NCBI GenBank assembly: GCA_963693315.1
Contig: OY856186.1
Span: forward strand, 460,831,272 to 460,895,271
DNA length: 64,000 bases
Origin: Diogma glabrata
Taxonomy: Eukaryota; Arthropoda; Insecta; Diptera; Cylindrotomidae
Reading direction: 5' to 3'
Shown: positions 19,962 through 28,692 of the stretch, piece by piece
Numbering within the stretch: the stretch's first letter is position 1
How the letters are laid out: every line of letters starts with the position of its first letter
The notes under the pieces: generated by a model
Seen by the model: the letters and a program-made list of their open reading frames with translations, nothing else
What the model was told of the DNA's origin: nothing
Database searches by the model: none
Made by a program: the position numbers and the translations under genes

Positions 19962-22900
19962 AATCACCTAGTACATTTAATTTCCCATCATTACATCGAA
20001 CATATTTTAGACGTCTTGAACGTAACATTAGATATTGGAGGATGAGGAAATTATTTCGTAAAGCTTGTATTTCATCTATCCTTTCAGAAACAAAGGATCC
20101 TCGGCCGCGATTGACAATCAAGATTTTGGACAAACATATTTCAGGTCTATTGGATAGTGGAGCGTCAATCACAATACTTGGAAGAAATTCCTTGGAATTA
20201 TTGGAATCAGCAGGTACAACTTACCGTAAGTACACATCGTGTATTCGTACGGCAGATGGTACTGCAACAAAAATTTTGGGTTACATAGAAATTCCAATAA
20301 CTGTGAATGGCTCCACTAAACCAATGCGGTTCCATATAGTTCCTGGATTACGAGAAGAGCTCTACCTGGGCATAGATTTCTGGGAGAAATTTGGTATTGT
20401 TCCTTCATTTGTTAGTGAACTGACTCGCACAGAGCTACAAACTTTTAATACACATAACCTCACCACTGATCAGCAACATGAACTGGATATGATCAAGGAT
20501 TCTTTCCCGTCATTTGAAGTGTCTGGACTCGGAAAGACTTCTTTGGTTGAACATGTCATCGATGTTGGTGATAATGCACCTGTTAAACAGAGGCACTATC
20601 CCACATCGCCGGCTGTTCAACTAAAGGTTTATGCCGAACTCGACCGAATGCTTCAAATGGGCGTGATCGAAGAGAGTAACAGTTCTTGGTGCTCGCCAGT
20701 GGTTTTGGTACAAAAAGAATCTGGTAAAAACAGATTATGTATTGATAGCCGTCGTGTCAATTCACTAACGAAAAAGGACGCTTATCCACTTCCCTTGATT
20801 GATGGCTTACTAGGTCGTCTAAATAGCACAAAGTACATTTCAAGTATTGATCTCAAAGATGCTTTCTGGCAGATTCCTCTGGCAGAAGCATCTAGAGACA
20901 AGACAGCCTTCACAGTGCCTGGTCGTCCATTGTATCAATTCCGGGTTATGCCCTTTGGATTGTGCAATGCTCCCCAGACAATGTGTCGGCTAATGCACAA
21001 AGTGATACCACATCAATATCACGAAAATGTCTTTGTTTATTTAGATGATCTATTGGTAGTCTCTTCCACGTTCCAGGAACATATGGAGTTGCTGTCCAAA
21101 GTCTCTTCATTGTTAAGAGCGGCTGGGTTAACCATAAACCTCAAGAAAAGTAAATTTGTTCTGAGAGAGGTGAAATACTTGGGATTTTTGGTTGGTGAAG
21201 ATGGTCTTCGAACAGACCCTGACAAGGTAAGAGCTGTAGCAGAGTATCCAGCTCCATCTACAGTAAAACAAATACGACGACTTTTAGGAATGGCTGGTTG
21301 GTACCAACGTTTCATACCAAATTATGCAAGCGTGGTATCACCAATTACAGATTTATTGAAGAAGAGTTCGGGAAAATTGAAATGGACATTAGAAGCTCAA
21401 GCTGCTTTCGAAAATTTAAAACGATTGCTGACTACAGCACCAGTTCTAATAAACCCTGACTATAATAAAGACTTCTTTATTAGATGCGATGCGAGTCTGA
21501 CAGGGATAGGTAGTGTGTTGTATCAGGTTGATACTGACGGACAAGAGTGTCCGATAGCCTTCATGTCGAAGAAACTTAACAAAGCTCAGAGAAATTATTC
21601 GGTTTCTGAGCTGGAATGTCTTGCGGCAATTCTGAGTGTGAAGAAATTCAGGGGCTATGTTGAAGGTCACCGATTTACTATCGTGACTGATCACTCAAGT
21701 CTGAAGTGGCTTATGTCACAGAAAGACTTGAGTGGTCGTCTGGCTAGGTGGAGCCTAAAACTCCAACATATGGATTTTACCATTGTCCACCAAAAAGGTA
21801 CCCAAAATATAGTCCCTGATGCTCTATCTCGTCTTTATGACGATACACACGAGGAATTGACGGAAGCATTAACACATCACATTAACGACATCAAAATCGA
21901 CAATGAAGGTTATCGGCACAACGAATATACGGATATGATAGCCAAAGTTCAGTCATCTCCTAAGGACTTTCCATCTGTTAAAGTCGTGGATGATAAGCTA
22001 TACATACGTATTGAGCCAAGACCTGATGCAATACCCAACGATGTTCCTGTGTGGAAACTCTGGGTACCAAAACCGATGACTTCAAACATGATTCAGAAAC
22101 ATCATGATGATAGTACTGCTGCTCATGGAGGTGTTAAAAAGACTTTAGAATTACTTCGACGTCTTTATTATTGGCCGGGCATGGCGTCACAGGTACACAA
22201 CTATGTTGTGTCCTGCGACACATGTAAACAAACAAAAGCCACGAATCAGATATTGCGTCCTCCGATGCAATATCAATTCGAAACAGCACGTCCATGGCAG
22301 AGAGTCTATATAGATTTTTTGGGACCGTATCCTCGTTCTACACTTGGGAATACGGTGTTATTGATAGTTCTGGATCATGCTACGAAGTTTGTACTACTGA
22401 AACCACTTAGAAACGCAACTTCACCGAAGGTGAATGCTTTTCTAAGGAATGAAGTGTTTCTTACATATGGGGTACCAGAGTTTCTGCACAGTGACAATGG
22501 CAAACAGTTCACTAGTAGGAACTTTCAAAGTCTTTTGTCAGATTTCGGCATTAAACACATTAGGACCGGTGTCTATAGTCCTCAAAGTAACGCGTCAGAG
22601 CGGGTCAATAGGTCAGTTCTAGCAGCAATTCGAGCGTTCATTAAAGGTCAACATACCAAGTGGGACTCACAAATTGGGGAAATCGCATATGCACTGCGGG
22701 CTGCAGTACATTCTGCTACCAAGTACTCACCGTACTATCTATTATTTGGTCAACATCCAATCTCGGATGGAAATACTTACCATTTGTTGAGATCACTACA
22801 CCAGCTTGGTGAAGATGCTGGTGAGGAATTAAAACGCTCTGATCATTTGACTCTGCTCAGGAACCGGGTTCAGGGAAATTTAAAAGCAGCTTTCAAGAAA

Positions 22901-23131
22901 TCGCAACATCAGTACAACCTGCGGTCTAAACTACGGACTTTTCAACCACAACAACGTCTGTTTGTACGGCAACATCATTTGAGTGACGCTACAAAAAAAT
23001 TCTCGGCAAAATTGGCTCCAAAGTTCTTACCTGCAATGATTAAGACTAAGATTGGAAATGTACTCTATGAGTGCACAGATATGAGCGGTAAGAATCTTGG
23101 AGTCCATCACGCGAAAGACATCAGGGAATGA
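19811..23131 (+). CDS. Element A pol polyprotein (PR-RT-RH-IN)
   Basis: 1,106 codons, uninterrupted. Domains in order: aspartic protease with LLDSGASITILG (about residue 115); reverse transcriptase with SSIDLKDAFWQIPL, VMPFGLCNAPQT and VFVYLDDLLVV (about 345-435); RNase H with FFIRCDASLTGIG (about 565); and integrase with an HHCC zinc domain (HHDDST, then CDTCKQTK) and a DDE core in which IDFLGPYP, LHSDNGKQF and SNASERVN supply the acidic residues (about 770-940). No env follows. The first methionine lies inside gag in another frame, so pol is probably made by -1 frameshifting within the 19811-19961 overlap; I did not find a clear slippery heptamer. It is about 97% identical to the pol of element B by eye. 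Confidence 0.93.
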   Translation: MFILSPVGKLPSESTCFGDGSLGSTSNEPEENDERCSNAGRSITTQETRIKSPSTFNFPSLHRTYFRRLERNIRYWRMRKLFRKACISSILSETKDPRPRLTIKILDKHISGLLDSGASITILGRNSLELLESAGTTYRKYTSCIRTADGTATKILGYIEIPITVNGSTKPMRFHIVPGLREELYLGIDFWEKFGIVPSFVSELTRTELQTFNTHNLTTDQQHELDMIKDSFPSFEVSGLGKTSLVEHVIDVGDNAPVKQRHYPTSPAVQLKVYAELDRMLQMGVIEESNSSWCSPVVLVQKESGKNRLCIDSRRVNSLTKKDAYPLPLIDGLLGRLNSTKYISSIDLKDAFWQIPLAEASRDKTAFTVPGRPLYQFRVMPFGLCNAPQTMCRLMHKVIPHQYHENVFVYLDDLLVVSSTFQEHMELLSKVSSLLRAAGLTINLKKSKFVLREVKYLGFLVGEDGLRTDPDKVRAVAEYPAPSTVKQIRRLLGMAGWYQRFIPNYASVVSPITDLLKKSSGKLKWTLEAQAAFENLKRLLTTAPVLINPDYNKDFFIRCDASLTGIGSVLYQVDTDGQECPIAFMSKKLNKAQRNYSVSELECLAAILSVKKFRGYVEGHRFTIVTDHSSLKWLMSQKDLSGRLARWSLKLQHMDFTIVHQKGTQNIVPDALSRLYDDTHEELTEALTHHINDIKIDNEGYRHNEYTDMIAKVQSSPKDFPSVKVVDDKLYIRIEPRPDAIPNDVPVWKLWVPKPMTSNMIQKHHDDSTAAHGGVKKTLELLRRLYYWPGMASQVHNYVVSCDTCKQTKATNQILRPPMQYQFETARPWQRVYIDFLGPYPRSTLGNTVLLIVLDHATKFVLLKPLRNATSPKVNAFLRNEVFLTYGVPEFLHSDNGKQFTSRNFQSLLSDFGIKHIRTGVYSPQSNASERVNRSVLAAIRAFIKGQHTKWDSQIGEIAYALRAAVHSATKYSPYYLLFGQHPISDGNTYHLLRSLHQLGEDAGEELKRSDHLTLLRNRVQGNLKAAFKKSQHQYNLRSKLRTFQPQQRLFVRQHHLSDATKKFSAKLAPKFLPAMIKTKIGNVLYECTDMSGKNLGVHHAKDIRE

Positions 23132-23456
23132 TGTCTTTTCGTTAGGTAGGGTAGTTCCTCTGTCTGGTTGTTGTCTCTGGGGTTTACATCTTCAGTGCCA
23201 TACTTACTGGTAGTATCGGGATGTCCATGGTGCTGACGTTCGGATGGATGGTCGGTCTCAGTACTCAGTGAAGTTCTTAAGGACTTCATGAGTGTTGGAA
23301 CCGGTCATCTGCCTTGACGCCGGTGACTGTGGGTATCTCGATCCCAGATACAGTTTAATAAGTGGAAGTAGTTCGGTGGTTTTCTGTCATGGAGGGGATG
23401 GCGACGTTTTTGTGATTTCAAGAGTAAAAATCTTGATTTTTACCTTGAATTCATGG
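23132..23456 (+). other. Element A: untranslated sequence between pol and 3' LTR
   Basis: About 325 bp without a supported gene, closely matching element B at 33666-33989. The short frames crossing into the LTR are not conserved as a unit. No env-like frame is present. Confidence 0.7.
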
Positions 23457-24685
23457 TGTAACGTTCGCAATAATCGCAAAACAATAATAAAACCAAATTC
23501 CTCTTTGTTTTCAATTCAATAGAAATATATTTCATTAGTTTCCGTTCATTTTTACATTAATAATAATTTTAAAATTTTCTAAAACTTAACTGCTAGTTAA
23601 ATTTTGAATATACTATAAAAAGCAAACGAACGTACTCAATTTTATTTCCAATTCTAGCGAACAGATGTCGTTGTCGTTATTAATCTTTGCTGAATTTTCA
23701 ATATTACCCGATTTATTTTGACATCAGAAGATGAAAGAAAAATCACATTTTTTGTTTAATCAATTTTTTTTCGATGTTAAAAATCTGAAAAGATAATTTA
23801 TTCATTCCATTTTGAGGTTTCAAACTCAAAATAGCAAAAATTAAAAAATTAGATTCAGTTTTTGTCTTTTTAAAAAAGAAACAAGTGCAATTTTCATGGA
23901 AATCATAATTTGTATTAGAGTAAGGAAAAAATCACAATAACATTAAAAATCAAAGTTTTTATTATTCTAATAAGAAAAATTACATGTACTGTGCATTTTG
24001 ATGAGATTGGCATCGTCTTATGCTTATAAAATTTATGTATTAAAGTTCAAGTTGGCTATAAATAAATGATATTCTTTTATCTGAATCATAAAAGTGCACA
24101 TATGTTGGTTGGCCAGTCGCTGCTTTGATTTGCAATAAAATAATTTGGAATTACATATGAAATACACCAGTATTGTTGGATAATCTATAATCGGGTAGTC
24201 CTACCAAACAGTTATATTTGGGGTTACTGCTATGTTATAATATAACATAGCAGTAACCGCATATTATGCTGTGGTATTGTGATCAGGAAAGTTTATCATA
24301 TTGATGGAATTATTATTACGTTGGATGCGGTGATTTGATCTGGAAAAATATATATAAGAAGAAAAAAAACTGAGGTTGGAGAATATTAACATTTCCTTTT
24401 TGCTGGAAGACCTTGAATTGCAGAAAATAGCTGTAAGTTATTATTGTATTCTTTTCTTATTTTAACTAAATTATTGTGAATAATTAAATGTCATATTTGT
24501 ATATAATGTTGGAGTAATTAATTTAAAGTAAGAGGTTCTCAAGTCGTAAGATTCGTTTGGCGATTTCGCTATCCGGTGTAAATTAAATTGTAAATTTTTG
24601 TCAAATTTTTTTCGCTATCCGGTGTAAATTAAATTGTAAATTTTTGAACAAAGTCCAATCCGATTCACGAAGTGAATCAATTACA
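23457..24685 (+). repeat. 3' LTR of element A
   Basis: 1,229 bp, nearly identical to 17840-19068. Differences noticed: GTTTGAG versus GTTGGAG, and CCAGTG versus CCGGTG. Confidence 0.92.
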
Positions 24686-24820
24686 CAATCTACCAAAAAA
24701 CAATTCGGACGGAGTCACACGCATGCTTGCAATCGGTGTGGTGTTGTATTCGAGCAGTCTGTACTGAAATTGATCGACCTCATTCATTTCGTAACACCTT
24801 TTCAGTATGTTTTTGGAAAT
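24686..24820 (-). pseudogene. Element C integrase fragment between A and B
   Basis: 135 bp left of element C between two insertions. In the minus strand it reads SKNILKRCYEMNEVDQF and then YNTTPIASMRVTPSELFFGR, the end of the integrase catalytic domain (the TPxELxxGR segment is standard). It joins 35069 upstream and 17835 downstream in frame once the AAAT and CAAT duplications are discounted. The left four bases (CAAT) and right four (AAAT) are target duplications of A and B. Confidence 0.9.
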
Positions 24821-25899
24821 TGTAACGATCGCAATAATCGCAAAACAATAATAAAACCAAATTCATCTTCGTTTTCAATTCAATAAAAATGCATTTCATT
24901 AGTTTCCGTTCATTTTTACATTAATAATAATTTTAAAATTTTCTAAAACTTAACTGCTAGTTAAATTTTGAATATACTATAAAAAGCAAACGAACGTACT
25001 AAATTTTTATTTCCAATACTAATGAACAGATGTCGTGTTAATCATTACTGAATTTTCGAAGATTGCCCGATTTTGTTTTGACATCATAAGATGTCAAAAG
25101 AAAAATCACATTTTGCAATTTTAAAAAAGATTCAATTCCATCTCGGTGCTTAAAGCAAAAGGTTTAAGTCAGTCTGTTATTAAACATTACATAAAATGTA
25201 TTAAAAATAGTTAATAATTCTCGATATAACAGTGATTGTAGATTGTTATCGTTATATATTTTTATAATAACCACTTGTAAAAATGTTACAATTAAATTAA
25301 ATTTCATTATAAAAGTGATTGAATGAATAAATTATTTCATATATGTAACGACGAAGGAAAGTTTCCCTGATGTTATAAAAATTACAAATAACCTTGATTT
25401 GTTAATGTTAACATTGAAAATAAACGATTTGGCAGTATCATTACGATTTGGAATAATAAAATTTATGTGCAAAGGGATAAACCAAAATCAAATACAAATG
25501 CAATGTTCAATTGGGCATTTCGAACAGCTGAAGATGCAATTCAATGTGCAGCAATTACAGCAGCAACTTATGTTCACAAATTAGTTCGTCCAATACAGTT
25601 AGTTGATCAAACGCTAGTCAAGGGAATTGAAAGATTAGAAACCAAACCACCAATCAACAGTTATAATTCAAGGTATTTTTAGATTATAGATACATTAATC
25701 TTTGTTTAATTATTCCTTTTGGAATGTCAAGATAAATTTAGGAAATAGTAAGAGATTCTCAAATTTAGGGTCCGTGTGGAGATAATCTGTATGGAGGGAG
25801 TGACCTCCTTTGCTTAACTATAATAAGATGTGTTTGTGATCTGTATAGATTTAATAGTATACTGAACAGAAACATAGTAGTAAAGGTCCAATGGTTATA
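24821..25899 (+). repeat. 5' LTR of element B
   Basis: 1,079 bp. Similar to the A LTR up to about 25125, then unrelated until a short shared AGTAAGAG-TTCTCAA stretch near 25748. It lacks the TATA-like box and long palindrome of the A LTR, so its promoter must lie elsewhere, possibly in the foreign segment. Directly downstream is a primer-binding-like CGTAGCGCCGAAC (25900-25912). Confidence 0.88.
25475..25672 (+). pseudogene. Perilipin (PAT-domain)-like exon captured in the LTR
   Basis: An open frame in the 5' LTR reads KSNTNAMFNWAFRTAEDAIQ, then AAITAATYVHKLVRPIQ and VDQTLVKGIERLETKPP. The pattern of an aromatic/Trp plus TAE helix, alanine-rich spacer, PI, VDQTL..G and LE.K.P matches the N-terminal PAT region of perilipins (lipid-droplet coat proteins, Lsd-1/Lsd-2 in flies). 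The block is preceded by AAAG and followed by AAG-GTATTT, a good splice donor, so it looks like a genuine exon with intronic flanks carried in genomic DNA. It is unrelated to any retroviral function. The family call is by eye and needs a profile search; chance similarity is unlikely given several ordered matches. Confidence 0.62.
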
Positions 25900-28692
25900 C
25901 GTAGCGCCGAACAAAAAGGGACCCGTTAGCTTAATTACAGTTATATTATTTGGTGGGAAAATATTTTCCAGGTTGGGCGTTGGCAAGCCGGTTTTTTTTT
26001 TGGAAAAAACTTTTTTTTTGTGGAACATTTTATATTATTATATTTATATATTTATATATTAATTGATTATTTCAATTCAGATTAATTAATATCTATATAT
26101 AGTTTATTTTTCGCGTCGGTTTATTTAGCTAAATTTTGTTAAAAAGCTAGAGGGAAAAATAAAGGTTTAGTTTCTAAGGTGTTCATGTGTATATTTATCA
26201 TAAGTACTCTAAATTTATATTTTCAAAAATTTAAAGAATTCCGCGTTTCTCTTTGTAAGTTTTAGGATAAACCAGTTGTGGTTTTTTTGGTAATAGGGTG
26301 GTGGCAACCGGTTTGGGCCGTGGTTGTCAATCAGCTTTTTGTTTATCTTGAAATAAACCAGTTATTGGTTTCGTTTTGGTTTTGATTAGGAAATTATATA
26401 TTTTGAATTTTGATAAGAATGTATACAATTAGGAGTGGTCTGGTCCACAGGAGGCCCTTGTTCCTCATTGTATAATTAGTTAAGACTAATTTTTTTTTTA
26501 ATTTTGAAAAAAACCGTTTTGGGACAGCAATTTTTTTGGAGATTGTTTTTTGTGCTGTCATTTGCTTTTAGTAATACTAATTGTTTTTTATTTGGAAAAA
26601 AGAAAACCGTTTTGGGGAAGCAGTTTTTTTTTGAAATTTTTTTATGCTACCATGTACATATTGTACATATAATTGTTTATATATTGTACATATTTTTGGA
26701 TGATGCAATTAATTTATATATGAAATTAATCGTATGTTTTTCTGATTGTGGTTAAGTCATGTTTCTATGAGTTTTAGGATGTTATTAACGTAATAAAGGT
26801 TAACATTGACCAAACAGCTTTTCAACAGTCTTGTATAAGTTTAAATCTTTCGTCACTACCTTCAAAGTATTATTGGTCTATGTTTATGGAAGTACATTGA
26901 AAATAATTAATTCCCATCAACTTTATAGAGTGAGCCGGATCCAAATCAATATCTCTACATTTGTCATCATATTGATCCGCTAATGTACGTATACAGATCT
27001 CGTATGAGTCCATTTTAGCTACCACCATTTTTTTTTTAGAATTATTTTTTCATTGCGATTAATTTTAAAAAGTGGTATAAATATAGAAATAATTATTTTT
27101 AGCTAACATTTATTTTTGTTTTGGATACAATAAATAAAGCGAAAGATTTAACCTAAACAAATATATTAGAGTTAATAACTTAAAAATTAGTAAGCTTAGT
27201 TTTGAATTTAAAATAATCGTAATTTTTTTTTTAAATTACCAATTTATTATTTAGTCTGAAGATTAAATTTAATTAATTTCATGTAAAACTTTATTAACAC
27301 ATATTATGTATTTCATGTTTCGATTTAGCATTTTTAAATAAGAAATTATTTAGATTATGGATAAGTTATATAGTATTTAGGTTTATTGATTCACTTTCTC
27401 AGCGGTAGGCCTAAAAAGCCATCCATGGGGCTTATCCCCTTAACATTGATGTCGTTCTTAGATCGCCTATGGCCATCGGGGTTATGCGATCGAAGAACAT
27501 TGGTTTCTTCTCTTCATTCGGCGAGGAAGTTCTCAGGGACGAGGAGTGGTGTTGCTGTGTTTGTACTTAGGTGCAAACCAGTAGTACCATTCTTTGCTCA
27601 GAGGCTTCTTCGGTGTAATGAAGAGAAGAACCAATTGTACTTTGCTTTCAGGATCAGAGGCTTCACCTCATACAAATTCAAAAACTTACCATTTTTTTCA
27701 TTTAGCTTTTCAATAGATCAATTTTTTCATAGAGTTTGGGTTTTGAAGTCTGGTGCTCGGGAGCGTTCTTCAACTTTCGCATTAGGTTTAGTTGTAATTT
27801 ATTTGTAGGTTAAACAAGCACAACTGGGTCAGTAGAAATGGACCTAGTGTCTAATCGTGACAGTTGTGATTGTTTTATTAGGTTGGGGAGAATCTGTTCT
27901 GTGGAATCTGGTCGTTAGGGGCTTTTCTAGTCAGTTCTCACATGCATTGTTGGAGTGGGCTCGCGAACGCGATATTTCAAATTTAAACAATATGGATATT
28001 GTAGCCATACTTACTTTTTAAATTGTCTCCAGACGAATCTTGATTTTGGGAATCTCTTATATTATTAAATAAAAATAAAATAAATCAAACAAATTTTTCA
28101 ATTAACTAAATAAAATTTTTATTAAATAAATAATTTTTTTTAAAATTTAAGTTAATTTTAGGTAACTAAATAAATAAATTTTCTTAATTAAGCTTTACGT
28201 CAAGATATAAATAAATATTCTTTGTTTTTTAAAAAAATAAATAAATATTTCAAGTTAGGACGGTGCATCCAATAAATAAGCATTCTTCTAAATATTTTTA
28301 TTTTTCAATTTTCTTTTAAAAATAAATAAATATTCTTAGGGGTGCTATCGTCAATAACTAATTTTAGGTATATAATTAATTCTGAAATTTCAGCATATCT
28401 GAAATTAAAATAAATAAATTATATTTTTACATATACAATATCTTAGGAATTTTTGTACAGATTCAGCAAGGATTAGCTACGACGGTCTTTCCTTTGGTTC
28501 CTTTACGAGTTTGTTTTTTATTACAAAAATTTTCTGTTTTTTTGGGGCGTTCGTTGGTTTTTTTTTTCGTTTTACGCTTTTTTATTGTTTACACTTTTAC
28601 AGCATACTAGCTACATTTTTTTTTGTTGAGATTGGTTTTATTATTGTTATTTGTTATTGTGAATTCTGGATTCTATAAATTTTACCATCAAA
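25900..28692 (+). other. Element B leader (2.8 kb), structured
   Basis: Long untranslated region between the LTR and gag. It contains repeated short palindromes of AAACCAGTTATTGGTTT type (about 26271, 26345, 26508 and 26603), stem-loops at about 27448-27500 and 27498-27640, and AT-rich AAATAAATATTCTT repeats near 28150-28350. A 140-codon plus-strand frame at 27386-27808 has no recognisable domain. A 52-residue minus-strand frame lies at 26870-27028. The region may hold packaging or internal ribosome entry functions; this is inference. Confidence 0.6.
26870..27028 (-). other. Unrecognised antisense coding-like frame in element B leader
   Basis: 52 codons plus stop on the minus strand, starting MVVAKMDSYEICIRTLADQY and continuing with DDKCRDIDLDPAHSI. 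The composition is protein-like, with balanced acidic, basic and cysteine residues unlike the surrounding AT-rich translations. Upstream in its own orientation is an A-rich stretch. It might be the first exon of a host gene picked up by the element. I do not recognise the family; a chance frame remains possible. Confidence 0.35.

Larger units (their letters stand above)
17840..24685 (+). mobile_element. Gypsy-type LTR retrotransposon A
   Basis: 6,846 bp with 1,229-bp LTRs at 17840-19068 and 23457-24685, beginning TGTAACG and ending ATTACA. CAAT flanks both ends (17836-17839 and 24686-24689). The two LTRs differ at only about two positions that I could find, so the insertion is recent. It lies within the integrase gene of C, in the opposite orientation. 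Compared with element B it lacks about 3.7 kb of internal sequence, covering most of the leader and gag, but keeps an open pol. It therefore probably depends on gag supplied from elsewhere. Confidence 0.94.

Noticed and set aside
23292..23522. Short frames crossing from pol 3' sequence into the LTR (also 33825-34055)
   Set aside because: Not a separate gene: they end in LTR sequence and the same frame is shared only because A and B are related. No env features.
27386..27808. 140-codon plus-strand frame in the B leader
   Set aside because: No domain, and it overlaps predicted stem-loops. More likely a by-product of a GC-richer structured region.
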